A DNA stretch of 64,000 bases from Diadophis punctatus similis (GCA_023053685.1 JALIGW010000002.1:251361239-251425238), one strand, 5' to 3'. Shown: positions 9,695 to 20,697, numbered from the stretch's first letter. Notes: generated by a model from the sequence alone, not told the origin. Numbers and translations: made by a program.

Positions 9695-10560
9695 TTAACA
9701 GAGTTGGAAGGTACCTTGTAGGTCATCTAGTCCAGGGGTCAGCAACCTTAAACACTCAAAGAGCCATTTGGGCCCATTTCCCACAGAAAAGAAAACAATA
9801 GGAGTCACAAATCCTTCCTGTGCCTGACTATTTCTTGAGCGGCCACAAAACTAGCATATGTAGTTGATTTAAACATTCTGTTTTCTTCTGAAACGTTTCT
9901 ATTCTTGGATTTATCCATGGTTGGCCTACCGGGGGTAGAAAAGCTCAATAAATCGCCTGCCAGCGGGTGTCACATATTGGCGGTTGTGACGCCTATTTTG
10001 AGCGACAGGGAGCCACAGCAGAGGGATGAAAGAGCCACATGCGGCTCCAGAGCCACAGGTTGATGACCCCTGATCTAGTCCAACACCAACACCCCCACCC
10101 AAGCAGGAGACACTACAACATTTCTGACAAAATGGCAGTCCAATCTCTTCTTGAAAGTCTCAAGTGATGAAGCTCCCACAATTTCCGAAGGCAAGCTGTT
10201 CCATTGGGTTGATTGTTCTCACTGTCAGAAAGTTCCTCCTTATTTCCAGGTTGAATCTCTCCTTGGTCAGTTTCCATCCATTATTCCTTGTCTGGCCTTC
10301 AGGTGCTTTGGAAAATAGCTTGACCCCCTCCTCACTGTGGCAGCCCCTCAAATATTGGAACACTGCTATCATGTCTCCCCTGGTCCTTCTCTTCACTAGA
10401 CTAGCCATGCCCAGTTCCTGTAACAGTTCTTCATATGTTTTAGTCCCCAGTCCCCTAATCATCCTGGTTGCTCTTCTCTGCATTTTTTCTAGAGTCTCAA
10501 CCTCTTTTTTTTTATAATGTGGTGACCAAAACTGGATGCCGTATTCTAGGTGTGGTCTTG
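9695..10560 (-). mobile_element. CR1 LINE 3' end, antisense, split by hAT
   Basis: The CR1 3' tail (9705-9732) continues after the hAT insert at 10073 into the ORF2 C-terminus (10160-10483 on the - strand, MQRRATRMIRGLGTKTYEEL). The frame ends in the IN..NPMEQLAFG region with decay. Confidence 0.88.
9733..10072 (+). mobile_element. hAT-type element (CAGGGGTCAGCAACC ends)
   Basis: A 340-bp insert with ends CAGGGGTCAGCAACC and GGTTGATGACCCCTG and a perfect 8-bp duplication ATCTAGTC (9725-9732, 10073-10080), inside the CR1 3' tail. No transposase. Confidence 0.9.
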
Positions 10561-10719
10561 TGAAGAAAACTGCAGGGACTTGTTCAGGCAGTTGCCAGCA
10601 GTCAACACTTTTTCAAATGGGAAAAAAAAATAAAATCAACAACAAACTTGCTGGAGATGTCACGCTTGCCTTCGGGAGCTTATGAAGCTTGGCCCCAGAA
10701 GACTTTCACATTAACCCCT

Positions 10720-10833
10720 TAATTCTGTGGGGTTCTTGGTGTCCTCTGATATTGGTCATTTTCTTGCAGACATTTTATTACCTGACTAGGTAACATCTTC
10801 AGTGCCAGAAGGGAGTGGGATTTGCTCCATTTA
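10720..10833 (-). mobile_element. Penelope-like element end fragment
   Basis: GCAGACATTTTATTACCTGA followed by CTAGGTAACATCTTCAGTG, the same end sequence as at 15765, 19740 and 35625. It is linked to Penelope by the copy at 19735-20388, which encodes a GIY-YIG domain. Confidence 0.6.
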
Positions 10834-11213
10834 CAGGTAGTCCTCGACTTAACAACCATTTGTTTAGTGACCATTTGAAGTTACAAGAGCACTGAAAAAA
10901 GTGATTTAGGACCGCTTTTCACACTTACAACCTTTGGGCCTCACAATGGTCAAGTAATCAAAATTCAGACGCTTGGCAACTGGCTCCTATTTATGACAGT
11001 TGCAGTGTCCTGGGGGTCATGTGATCAGCTTTTGCAACCTTCTGAACACACAAAGTCAATGGGGAAGCCAGATTCACTTAACAACCATGTGACTAACTTA
11101 ACAACTGCAGGGATTCACTGAACAACTGTGGCAAGAAAGGTCATAAAATGGGGCAAATCTACTTAATAACTGCCTTCCTTAGCAATAGAAATTTTAGGCT
11201 CAATTGTGGTTGT
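10834..11213 (+). mobile_element. TA-flanked MITE (CAGGTAGTCC family)
   Basis: Left end CAGGTAGTCCTCGACTTA after TA. The right end is decayed at GGTTGTAAGAGGAGGA. Confidence 0.78.
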
Positions 11214-11379
11214 AAGAGGAGGAGCAATTTTTTTAGCTAAAGTGGCACAGAAGCCCCAGAATAAGCAAATCAATGGATGAATAAAAGTCACTTCTATAAT
11301 TACATGAGTCTGTATACATCTCTTGGGGTGTATGGGGTGCTCAGGGAGGGGTAGCACCTCTGGTGTAGAGGCATGTTGT

Positions 11380-11860
11380 GTCCTTTTACATCAGCTCATT
11401 CTAGGGCAGCTTTTAGGGCAGCTCGTTCGCCTTTGGTCCCCACCTGTCACTCAGCTCTCACCTGTGGCTCCTAGCAGCCACACCCCGGGCAACAGCTTCG
11501 ACAGGCTGGCCAAACCAGGTTGAGAGTAGTCGTTGGGTCATCGACCTTCGGTGAGATAGGGACTTGTCTATCCCGAGCATGTGAAGACAGATTCCGGCGG
11601 ACTGAGCGGATGAAATCTACTAGAATAGGTCAACGGTCATGAAGGCTATGTGGTACGCTAAGAGCACGGCAAGACACGACAGACGCCCTGGTCAACCACT
11701 GCGCCCAGCCCATCTCCAACTGTCTCGACTCTTGTCCTGCTATTGGAGCAAGATGGAATCTGGGAAGAGAGAGTGAGGCTGACTATGCGCACCTCTCCCT
11801 CACTTTAATCCAATTCACGCGCAAGTCTTGACATCCCCCCCTGGTTCTCATAGATGTCAA
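11380..11860. other. GC-balanced block, unidentified
   Basis: About 480 bp that matches no other segment of the window and has no terminal repeats. It has several stem-like stretches and no long frame on either strand. It could be an exon or retrocopy of a noncoding transcript, or the leader of a retroelement not otherwise present here. I cannot name it. Confidence 0.35.
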
Positions 11861-12600
11861 GGTCCTCTTCGAACACGATGGACGAACATCATCACACATC
11901 TCCTAAACTCGTAGAAAATGGCAGAACGTAAAACCGACATATGAAAAATACAAAAAAGTAAGGGTCTTTTATCCCTCTCTTGTGATTTTCATCAATTCCC
12001 ACCCCAACTATCTCTCTGAAGTGTTTACAATCTGTAGTCCCTTGTAATATTTACACCAGTTTTTCAAACTTAGCAATTTTAAGATGCGATTTCAACTCCC
12101 AGAATTCCCTAGTCAGCATGGCTGGCTAAGGAATTCTGGCTCACATCTTAAATCTTTATTTACACAGTTGGGTTCTTTAAAAATAGGAATCTCTGCCCCC
12201 CCACCCCCACAGCTTTTTTACTTTCACCAAGAGGGACCTAAAAAGCACAGCCCCCACTGACCCCATAGATGTTCACACTGGCCCAGAAATCATTGATTTG
12301 AACCTTGAATCTTGTTTCTGTTACTCCCCTCTGGGAGGCTTCAAAGTATTTATAGCAGGACTACTAGATTCTGTAACAGCTTTGTTCCTTATGCCATCCA
12401 TCTTGCAAACTCCGATTCTCCCCCCCCCCCGCCATGTATGTATACATTCCCCCCCCCCGCTGTGTATGTATACATTCGAACTAGACTATGATGTTTCTGT
12501 GTCATTATGTGCGTGTATGTGGGTATATGCGTAATGGTTATCTTTTGAGAGCTAAATGCAATGAAATTTTATTTTAATGTATGCTGATTAGTGTACATTT
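11861..12600. other. Mostly unidentified; decayed foldback MITE inside
   Basis: No gene seen. At 12062-12155 there is a decayed copy of the palindromic MITE (AACTCCCAGAATTCCCTAG and complement). At 12421-12480 there is a short tandem duplication of a C-run followed by GTATGTATACATTC. Confidence 0.45.
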
Positions 12601-12610
12601 AAAGTGACAC

Positions 12611-12757
12611 TAAGTATTCTATTCTATTCTATTCTATTCTATTCTATTCTATTCTATTCTATTCCATTCCATTCCATTCCATTCCAGTTCCATTCCAATT
12701 CTATTCCAGTTTACAGTTCCATTCCAATTCCATTCCATTCCTTTCCATTCCATTCTA
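12611..12757. repeat. ATTCT then ATTCC pentamer array
   Basis: About 10 ATTCT units passing into ATTCC/ATTCCA units. The upstream AATGAAATTTTATTTTAATG suggests a LINE 3' end as seed. Confidence 0.9.
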
Positions 12758-12954
12758 ACCTTTGAGTAGCTGATGCAGCTTGCATAAAAAGAGCAAAAGG
12801 AAAAATAAATCAGGAACACTTTCCCAACGCCCGTATTACAATCGAAAAACAAATATATTTTTATAGGTGAGGCGTGCTGCTGTTCAGAGTCACCGATCCC
12901 TCTGAAAAACCACATCTAGGGCAAAATTAGAAGCAGGAACATCGGTTTTTGAAG

Positions 12955-13198
12955 GGTTAAAATTCAGATGAGTTTGCTAGAGAGGAGGGGCCTCGGGAAA
13001 GGGGGCGGGGAGAGCTGCTTTCTGTTGAACCCGCCGTTCGGTCCTTCTGCAAATTTGCAAGCGGGTTCGCCTGCTTTACATTGCAGATTAATTAGAAATA
13101 AAAATTTGGGTGGAGGAGGACTTATCCCACAAGCGCGCCTTTATTCGCTGCCGGAATTCCCATTGCAAGGAAGATCTCTCGGGCCTTACTCGGGATCT
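12955..13198 (+). promoter_or_regulatory. Probable promoter and noncoding first exon of gene 1
   Basis: A CpG-richer block with a GC box (GGGGGCGGGG, 13001-13010) and a strong splice donor, ATCT followed by GTAAGTG (intron starts 13199). It is on the same strand as the SCAN exon about 2.9 kb downstream and not covered by any repeat. SCAN-zinc-finger genes commonly have a noncoding 5' exon. The transcription start cannot be placed. An open frame crosses the donor but has no domain. Confidence 0.5.
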
Positions 13199-13443
13199 GT
13201 AAGTGAAGGAGCGGGGCGAGGCGGGAGCAATGGGAAGCGTCAAAAGAAGAGGGGTACACGCCGTACCCCCTCCAAACGACCTTTGATTGCGTGCACAAGA
13301 CTGCCAATGGACGAAGAGGCGCTTGTGAATTGCTTTTCATTGCATAAATCAAGGATCGGGGGAAACTATTGAAATGGAAGCTAAGCAGATAAGTAAATGC
13401 AACTTTAATTCAAATGCAAGTCCCAATAGGATAGGGATAGGGA

Positions 13444-13515
13444 GTAGAGTAGAGTTGAGTTGAGTTGAGTTGAGTTGAGTTGAGTTGAGTTGAGTTGAGT
13501 TGAGTTGAGTTGAGT
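13444..13515. repeat. GAGTT pentamer array
   Basis: About 13 units of GAGTT directly abutting the 3' tail of an antisense CR1, so probably seeded by the CR1 end. Confidence 0.92.
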
Positions 13516-13955
13516 AGAACAGTTGGAAAGGATCTTGAGGTCATCTACTCCAACCCCTTCTCAAGCAGGAGACCTTGCCTATACCATTTATGAAAGATGG
13601 CTGTCCAGTCTCTTCTTGAAAGCCTCCAGTGATGAAGCTCCCACAACTTCCGAAGGGAAGCTGTTCCATTGGTTGATTGCTCTCACTGTCAGGAAGTTTC
13701 TCCTTATTTCTAGGTTGAATCTCTCCTTGATCAGTTTCCATCCATTATTCCTTGTCTGGCCTTCAGGTGCTTTGGAAAATAGCTTGACCCCCCCCTCTCT
13801 GTGACAGCCCCTCAAGTATTGGAAGACTGCTTTCATGTCTCCCCTGGTCCATCTCTTCACTAGACTAGACATACCCAATTCCTGCAACCGTTCTTCATAG
13901 ATTTTAGCCTCCAGGCTCCTAATCATCTTTGTTGCTCTTCTCTCCACTCTTTAAT
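13516..13955 (-). mobile_element. CR1 LINE 3' end, antisense
   Basis: 3' tail and ORF2 C-terminus. On the - strand 13588-13947 reads [20 protein letters not shown] and continues to AINQWNSFPSEVV. Truncated near 13955. Confidence 0.9.
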
Positions 13956-14032
13956 ATACTGTAAGCGGTTTACAATTGCAATGTCTGTTGCAATTACATT
14001 GTGTTTGTATTTTCCCCCTCTGGGAAGTGAGA

Positions 14033-14342
14033 ATGGGTCTATGACAATTCTCCGCTGCCAACTTGTCACGTCAAACTTGCCATGGCCAACTCCCTGCAGG
14101 ACAAGAGTGACACTAATATTGAAGAAATAGTAGAATAGAATTATTAAAGAAAGGATGAAAAAGGAGGGGACAGAATGAAATGTGAATGGCAAAAATTAAA
14201 ATAATTTTTTATTTATTTTAAATAATTAAATAGAATTGTTAAATTGTCCCACAGCAAGTTGGCTGTGGCAAGTTGTCCTGCAGCACGTTGGCCGTGGTGA
14301 ATTGGCTCATGGCAAGTTGGCCATGGCGAGTGATCCCATTCT
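14033..14342. mobile_element. Probable foldback element, decayed
   Basis: Inverted related ends (AACTTGCCATGGCCAAC at 14067 and GTTGGCCATGGCGAG near 14316) bounded by similar AGTGAGAA flanks. The right half has several imperfect copies of a CAAGTTGGCTGTGGC motif. No coding content. Confidence 0.5.
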
Positions 14343-14397
14343 GAGTGAGAATAGTTCATTTGGGATCAACCACAACCACAACTCAGCAAGGGAGGTC

Positions 14398-14744
14398 TGT
14401 TAAGATATTCATGAACTGGGAGAGCCATGTTAACAAGGTTAGCCAATGAATAGGCATAGCAACTGAATCAGCCAATAGGAGCTAACCACTTCTGAGTCTG
14501 TGCAGAGAATCGAAACTGGAACTTAAGCTTAAGGCTGGGTGTGGCTCCAGTCTCCACTCTGTACTCTTCCACTCTGAATTCTGCTGAAATGAAGCTAACT
14601 CCTGCTTGTGTTTACTTGAAGAAATAATCTGCTAATGGTATTGTAGATTCATCTGTTATTATGTTTATAAAGAAGTTATTGAATCCAGCTGAATCAGTCA
14701 TCTGTGTGCGCTTCTGGGTTTGATTTTGCAACAAAACTTTAATA
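14398..14744 (+). mobile_element. Solo LTR (347 bp)
   Basis: Starts TGTTAAGATA and ends TTTAATA (expected TAACA, one change), with a perfect 5-bp duplication AGGTC (14393-14397, 14745-14749). No internal retroviral or Gypsy genes adjoin it, so it is a recombination remnant. Superfamily not determined. Confidence 0.68.
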
Positions 14745-14954
14745 AGGTCAGATTGGGGGGGAAAGTTGGCGGGCTCTTAACCCAGGGAGCCCTGCTAGCA
14801 AGGGACAATTTGAAGCCAGCTATTGATAGCATTAATGTTCATTCTGCTGCAACCACAAGTGAAAGCTGATTTTCTGTTAGTAAACTAAAGTGGTTGTCCA
14901 AGTGTGTTGTGCCCAATTTTACAACCTTTTTGCCACAGTTGTTCAGCAAAATTA

Positions 14955-15602
14955 CAGGTAGTCCTTGACTTACAACCACAATTGAGCCCACAATTTCCCT
15001 TGCTAAGCAAGACAGTTGTTAAGTGAGTTTTGCCCCATTTTACAATCTTTCCTGACACAGTTAAGTGAATCACTGCAGTTGTTAAGTCAGTCACACGGTT
15101 GTTAAGTGAATCTGGCTTACCCGTTGACTTTGTCAGAAGGTCACAAAAATGGGACTCACATGACCCTGGCACACTGCAACCGTCATAAACACATAGCAAT
15201 TGCCAAGCATCCGAATTTTGATCATATGACCACGGGGATGCTGCAAACGGTCCTAAGTGTGAAAAGTGGTCATAAGTCACTTCTTTCAGTGCTATTATAA
15301 CTTTGAATGGTCACTAAACCAATGACTGTAAGTCAAAGACTGTTGTACAATTGTTAAGTGAATCACATGGTTGTTAAATAAATCCAGCTTCCCCCCCCTC
15401 CCCCATTGACTCTGCTTGTCAGAATCTGGCTGGGAAGGTTACAAATGATCACATGGCCCCAGGATGCTGCAACTACCATAAAAACATGTCAGTGGCTAAA
15501 CATGCCTGGATTTTGATCATGGGATCAGATTATTGGAAATCATTTTCTTCAGGTTCATTATGACTTGGAATGGTCACTAAATGAACGTCAAGGACTACCT
15601 GC
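14955..15602 (-). mobile_element. TA-flanked MITE plus partial second copy
   Basis: A full antisense copy of the CAGGTAGTCC family at 14955-15349, followed by the internal and right part of another (15350-15602, ending GTCAAGGACTACCTG). The order suggests a tandem or nested arrangement. Confidence 0.75.
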
Positions 15603-15764
15603 GGAGGGGATGATTGGGCTTTAAGCGTAAAGCATCCTCCAACAATAGAGAGGGGGGAAAAGGTAGGGAAAAATAGCTTTCAGGAGAAAAGAATAAATCA
15701 GGACTGGGGAACTTTAAAAATGTGGAATTGTTTCAGGGGAAGAATATATCTGTAGCTCAAGGCT

Positions 15765-15865
15765 GAACTGTGGAGCCCTTGGTGCTCTCTGAGCTTGGTT
15801 GTTTTCCTGCAGACGTTTTATCACCCAACTAAGCAACGTCATCAGTGTTCCATGATGTGTTTGGA
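15765..15865 (-). mobile_element. Penelope-like element end fragment
   Basis: GCAGACGTTTTATCACCCAA followed by CTAAGCAACGTCATCAGTG, matching the end sequences at 10720 and 19740. Confidence 0.58.
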
Positions 15866-16138
15866 GTGCCAGACTTCAGGGCTTCATCCCGATGCAGCAT
15901 GTTTCTGCCCTGTTAGCCAGAAACATACAGGCCAAACGCTAGCTCTAAACCAGGAGCACATTATTCTGTGCAATTTTGAGGACTACACCTCACGTGATCC
16001 CTTGCCATTAGCTCTGCTGGTGGGGGACGATGGGAATTGAAACTTAGAACACCCAGAGGGCCCCTGTTTGAGGATTCCTGTCCTGCTCATGAATCTTTCT
16101 ATTTCTTATCTTTTTTTAGGGAATTGATCTTGGGGGAG

Positions 16139-16246
16139 ATGAGAAGCATGAGGACGTGTGCCTCCCCCCTTGCCTCAGGGAAGCAGGATCCCAATGCTGG
16201 ATGCTTTCCTTTGCATCTGAAGGAAGAAATGGCGGGTCGGAAGTGA
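16139..16246 (+). CDS. Upstream ORF in the leader of gene 1 (35 codons)
   Basis: The exon that carries the SCAN domain starts after an acceptor TTTTTTTAG at 16119. Its first ATG (16139) opens a 35-codon frame ending TGA at 16246, 110 bp before the main start at 16356. It has no recognisable domain. A role as a translation-limiting uORF is inferred from position only. Confidence 0.35.
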   Translation: MRSMRTCASPLASGKQDPNAGCFPLHLKEEMAGRK

Positions 16247-16355
16247 ATTAGATTCATCCAGGGAAAAAGATCATATCTTTGAGTGGGAGGTGGAGATTTC
16301 AGCCTCGGGTTTTCAAAGAGTCATCGTTGACCCGGACGTGAAGCCAGAAATCAAG

Positions 16356-17021
16356 ATGGAAAAGCAGGACCTGGAATCTAAGAGACATGCCCACCTGGCT
16401 GGGCATACCGAGGCCATATCGAGAGGATTGTGCCCCCCACTTCAGCACATTAAGCAGGAAGGCGGCCAGAGCCCGGAGCCGCAACAGTGGGAAACACAAA
16501 GGTGCGACTTTCTCAACACATCCCTATCTCTTCCTCTGGGCCAGGGATTCTCCGAGCTGCCGGAGGAGATGCTGCAGCACGGCCCCAAGGCTTCCCCGTC
16601 CATTTTGGAAGAAGCAGGGCCCGTGTCTGACTGGGCTAAAACAGAGAAGGTCCTCAAAATTATACTGGACAGCAGAGACTTCAGGATCCCAAGTGGAGGA
16701 AGCGAGGAGCAAACTGAAGGCGCCCCCGAAGCCGGCAATTCCGAATGCCAGCGCCAGCATTTCCGGCAGTTCAGTTACAGGGAGGCCGAGGGCCCATGGG
16801 AGGCTTACTGCCAACTCCGGAAACTTTGCCACCGGTGGCTGATGCCCGAGAGGCGCACCAAGGAGGAGATGCTGGAGCTGGTGATCCTAGAGCAGTTCCT
16901 GGCCATCCTGCCCCTGGAGATGCTGAGCTGGATCCGGAAACGGGATTCCGAGAGCTGCTTCCATGCGGTAGCCTTGGCAGAACGCTTCCTCCTAAGGCAG
17001 CGTGAGAAGCCAGATCAGCAG
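16356..17021 (+). CDS. Gene 1, SCAN-domain exon (SCAN-zinc-finger protein)
   Basis: Encodes the first 222 residues of a SCAN-C2H2 transcription factor, a nuclear DNA-binding protein. The SCAN domain (about residues 132-217) has the hallmark PERRTKEEMLELVILEQFLA and mediates homo- or heterodimerisation in this family. Start: the frame is open from 16290, but that codon is GTG; the first in-frame ATG is 16356, with A at -3 and G at +4. The acidic linker has SUMO-type sites (IKQEGG near residue 32). The donor CAG|GTGAGA ends the exon at 17021 in phase 0. The exon begins at 16120 after a pyrimidine-rich acceptor, so 16120-16355 is leader. A CR1 copy lies about 100 bp into the intron. The orthologue cannot be named from sequence alone. 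Confidence 0.88.
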
Positions 17022-17124
17022 GTGAGAGTTACTTCTGCAGATGCTGAGCGGCTGGGGGACCTCCAACTGACTGGCCATTACTGCCAAGGTGAATCATTAG
17101 GCAGTATATTAATTGCTTATTTAT

Positions 17125-17612
17125 AATAATAATAATAATAACAGAGTTGGAAGGGACCTTGGAGGTCTTCTAGTCCAACCCCCTGCTTAGGCAGGAAACC
17201 CTACACCACTTCAGACAAATGGTTATCCAACATCTTCTTAAAAACGTCCAGTGTTGGAGCATTCACAACTTCTGGAGGCAAGCTGTTCCACTGATTAATT
17301 GTTCTAACTGTCAGGAAATTTCTCCTTAGTTCTAAGTTGCTTCTCTCCTTGTTTAGTTTCCACCCACTGCTTCTTGTTCTACCCTCAGGTGCTTTGGAGA
17401 ATAATTCGACTCCCTCTTCTTTGTGGCAACCCCTGAGATATTGGAACACTGCTATCATGTCTCCCCTGGTCCTTCTTTTCATCAAACTAGACATCCCAGT
17501 TCCTGCAACTGTTCTTCATATGTTTTAGCCTCCAGTCCCCTAATCATCTTTGTTGCTCTTCTCTGCACTCTTTCTAGAGTCTCAACATCCTTTTTACATC
17601 GTGGCGACCAAA
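17125..17612 (-). mobile_element. CR1 LINE 3' end, antisense, in gene 1 intron
   Basis: Starts with an AAT triplet tail, then the CR1 3' tail and the ORF2 C-terminus (17201-17494 on the - strand). Nearly identical to the copies at 45316 and 50762, so it is fairly young. Confidence 0.92.
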
Positions 17613-17700
17613 ACTGATTTGATACATACCTACCAACCTAGGCAGTAAAACTGCCCTAATATTCAAATCCAAAGTTGGATGCTGGGTGAAGGATGACATA

Positions 17701-18032
17701 CAGGTAGTCCTCGACTCACAACAGTTCATTTAGTAACCGTTCAAAATTGCAACGGCACGGAACCGTTGTGACTTCTGAACATGTTTCACAGTTACGACCT
17801 TTGAAGCATCCCCATGATCGTTTGATCAAAATTCAGATGCTTGACAATGCTGGTTCGTACTTATGACTGTTGCTGTGTCCCAAGGTCACGTGATCCCCTT
17901 TTGCATCCTTCTGACAGGCAAAGTCAATGGGGAAGCCAGATTCACTGAACAACTAACTAGATTACTAATTATTCAGCTGCAGTGATTCACTTAACAACTG
18001 TGGTAGGAAAAGTAATAAAATGGGGCAAAACA
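17701..18032 (+). mobile_element. TA-flanked MITE (CAGGTAGTCC family), right end lost
   Basis: CAGGTAGTCCTCGACTCACA after TA. Cut off at 18032 by an L2-type fragment. Confidence 0.8.
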
Positions 18033-18243
18033 TAAGGGACCATCTCATCCCACTGGGATTGGGCCGCCCTACCCGTGCCAGCAGAGGAGGCACGCTGTGG
18101 GCCCTGCTGGCTAGGGAATTCCAGTTTGCGGGATTCAGGAGAAGGGCCTTCTCTGCCATTTGTGCCTGCCCTCTGGAACATTTTGCCCCTTGGAGTGTGG
18201 TCTGCTCCAGCCCTCCTGACCTTCTGTAAGAGCCTAAAAACCT
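18033..18243 (+). mobile_element. L2-type LINE fragment
   Basis: A C-terminal ORF2-like stretch (GFRRRAFSAICACPLEHFAP) resembling the RAFSVGAPSLW-type L2 ends at 3783 and 54003, but more diverged. Confidence 0.55.
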
Positions 18244-18657
18244 AAAAATAAAGATCCTAAAAATATCTCAGGGATTGCCACAAAGAAGAGGGAGTCAAGC
18301 TATTCTCCAAAGCACCTGAGGGTAGGACAAGAGGCAATGGGTGGAAACTAAACAAGGAGAGAAGCAACTTAGAACTAAGGAGAAATTTCCTGACAGTTAG
18401 AACAATTAACCAGTGGAACAGCTTGCCTCCAGAAGTTGTGAATGCTCCAACACCAGAAGTTTTTAAGAAGATGTTGGAAAACCATTTGTCTGAAGTGGTG
18501 TAGGGTTTCCTGCCTAAGCAGGGGGTTGGACTAGAAGACCTCCAAGGTCCCTTCCAACTCTGTTATTCTATTCTATTCTATTCTATTCTATTCTATTCTA
18601 TTCTATTCTATTCTATTCTATTCTATTCTATTCCATTCTATTCTATTCTATTCTAAC
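18244..18657 (+). mobile_element. CR1 LINE 3' end with ATTCT tail array
   Basis: ORF2 C-terminus from ATATCTCAGGGATTGCCACA, the 3' tail (18499-18563) and about 19 ATTCT units (18564-18655). A clear case of a CR1 tail passing directly into a pentamer microsatellite. Confidence 0.92.
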
Positions 18658-18871
18658 CTGGCTCTGCCCGTTGGCTTGGGGTTCCACAGGAGGAACTTCA
18701 TGTTGGGGGTGACTGATGGATTAATATCAGATCCCACTTCCCTCCCCTGCTCATCCTACTCCCTCCCCCTCCATCTTTTAGCAATTGTATTTTATATTTT
18801 TATATTTTTATAGTATGTTATTTATAGAAATTTATCTTTTAATATTGTAAGATGGGTGGCCAATAAATTAG

Positions 18872-18968
18872 ATAGGAGGGGGGAGGGAGGGAGAGAGAGA
18901 GGTGTAGATAGATGATGGATGGATGGAAGGATGGATGGATGGATAGACAGACAGACAGACAGACAGAT
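18872..18968. repeat. GAGG/GATG/GACA microsatellite cluster
   Basis: Successive GGGA, GATGGATG and GACAGACA tracts. Confidence 0.85.
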
Positions 18969-18984
18969 ATTGGCAGTGGTTTGC

Positions 18985-19712
18985 TCTCCAAACGTGTTTC
19001 AATTTTTTATTATATAAAATACGAAGAGAAGAAAAAAATAGGAAATTAAGGGAAGGAAAGGGGGTGGGGAAAAGGGGGTGTGAGATTAATAAAAGAGCCA
19101 GGTGGCGCAGTGGTTAAAGTGCAGCACTGCAGGCTACTTCAGCTGACTGCTAGTTCAGCAGTTCAGCTGTTCAAATCTCATCGGCTCAAGGTTGATTCAG
19201 CCTTCCATCCTTCTGAGGTGGGTAAAATGAGGACCCAGATTGTTGGGGGCAATATGCTGACTCTGTAAACCGCTTAGAGAGAGCTGTAAAGCACTATGAA
19301 GCGGTATATAAGTCTAAGTGCTATTGCTATTGCTATTGCTATTGCTACAAGGGGAAAGAGAAAAAAGAAAAGGGGCATTGACTTCCAACTCTTCTTAGCC
19401 CCAGTACAAGATGAACACTCTCCAACCACAACTTTTTGCTTAACTAGCCATTCCTATAACATCAAATCTTTCTCATCAACAAAACCAAAGTCAAAGTTTC
19501 ATTTTTTTCCCCTTCACAAGCACAAATTCCAGAAGGGATATCCAAATGAAAACAAATGTACCTCTTTGAATAAAATAATCAATTTAACCATGCCTGCTTT
19601 ATCTTCCTTGCCAGGGAAATACTGTGTATTTCTATTTGCACCTAGTAATCTTTGTGAACTGTCACCATTTTTATTTACAACATTCATTGTATTCTTTCAA
19701 ATTCTTTGACCT
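18985..19712 (-). mobile_element. L1-type LINE 3' region, antisense, split by SINE
   Basis: Its content matches the L1-type copy at 29782-30907 (for example CCAACTCTTCTTAGCCCCAG versus CCAACTCCTTCTGTTGCAGC, then AAACCAAAGTCAAAGTTTCA). It begins with TTTTTTATTATATAAAAT, the antisense poly-A side. A SINE interrupts it at 19090-19345. Confidence 0.68.
19090..19345 (+). mobile_element. Sauria-type SINE inside L1
   Basis: Head GAGCCAGGTGGCGCAGTGGT, body and four TATTGC units at the tail. Confidence 0.92.
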
Positions 19713-19734
19713 GACTGAAAAAAAGGGGGTTTTT

Positions 19735-20388
19735 TAATTTAATTTTTTAGTTTCTGAACGTTTCGTTACCACACTAGGTAACATTATCAGCAGGATTTTC
19801 TTGTCCTATTCTCCTTAGCTTATAAATGTCTTGTGTGACAGTTTGATCAGTTGGTCGTTTGATCGGTTGTTCGTTTGGAGCTAGATTTAAATTCTGAGCA
19901 GCTGATTGGTTCTGTTGTTGACTGGTCGTTGGAATGGTCTGGTTTCTTATTTATTCATATGCTGGAGCTAGATCAATATGCTTGTTATTTGCTCTTTTGG
20001 TAGAAATACCAGGCTTCAATAAATTCACGTGTGTGGCGGGTGCTGGCATGGCCAATTATTTTTGTTCCTTCCCAATCGAACTGGTGTTGTTTATGATCAG
20101 TATGGTTTGACATCATTTTTGGTGGTGCTGTTTAACGGCTAGCTCATGTTCATGAACCCTTATTATCAATTGCCTTCCTGTTTTGTCCCACATAGAAGTG
20201 GTTACACTCGTTGCAACCGATTTTGTATACTGTGTTGCTGTTGTCTTCCTTCTGTATTTTGTCTTTGACTTTAGATAGCTCCTTTCCCAGTATAAATGTG
20301 GGTTTGTGAGCTATCCTTTATTCCCAGGGGTTGCAGTGTTCTGGCAGCCATTTCGGATGTTCCTTTGATGTGTGGAACATAATACTTA
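19735..20388 (-). mobile_element. Penelope-like element with GIY-YIG endonuclease region
   Basis: On the - strand the sequence encodes VPHIKGTSEMAARTLQPLGI, then NSNTVYKIGCNECNHFYVG followed by QNRK. These are the joining region and the start of the GIY-YIG endonuclease typical of Penelope retroelements (Y-x-I, CxxC and YVGQ spacing). The C-terminal end lies towards 19850, and the terminal CCTAGTGTGGTAACGAAACG sequence is at about 19755-19785. It is 5'-truncated at about 20388 with frame breaks, so it is inactive. Confidence 0.75.
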
Positions 20389-20437
20389 CCGTAATATAAT
20401 AAAACAAAATACATAACATAAAAACATAATATAATAC

Positions 20438-20697
20438 GAGCCGAGGTGGCGCAGCGGTTAGAGGCAGGTACTGCAGGCCACATTAGCTGACACTGATCTG
20501 CAGGTCAACGGTTCAAATCTCACCGGCTCAAGGTTGACTCAGCCTTCCATCCTTCCGAGGTAGGTAAAATGAGGACCCAGATTGTTGGGGGGCAATATAA
20601 ATATACATTGCTTACTGGTGTAAACCGCTTAGAGAGTCCTTGCACTGTGAGACGGTACATAAATCTCACAAATAAATTAAATAAATAAATAAATTTC
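20438..20697 (+). mobile_element. Sauria-type SINE (long-tail variant)
   Basis: Head GAGCCGAGGTGGCGCAGCGG and B box GGTTCAAATCTCACCGG. The tail GACGGTACATAAATCTCACA is followed by AAAT repeats, the same subfamily as 7444 and 63493. Confidence 0.92.

Noticed and set aside
16290..16355. Upstream start for gene 1 (codon at 16290)
   Set aside because: The codon is GTG, not ATG; the first in-frame ATG with strong context is 16356.
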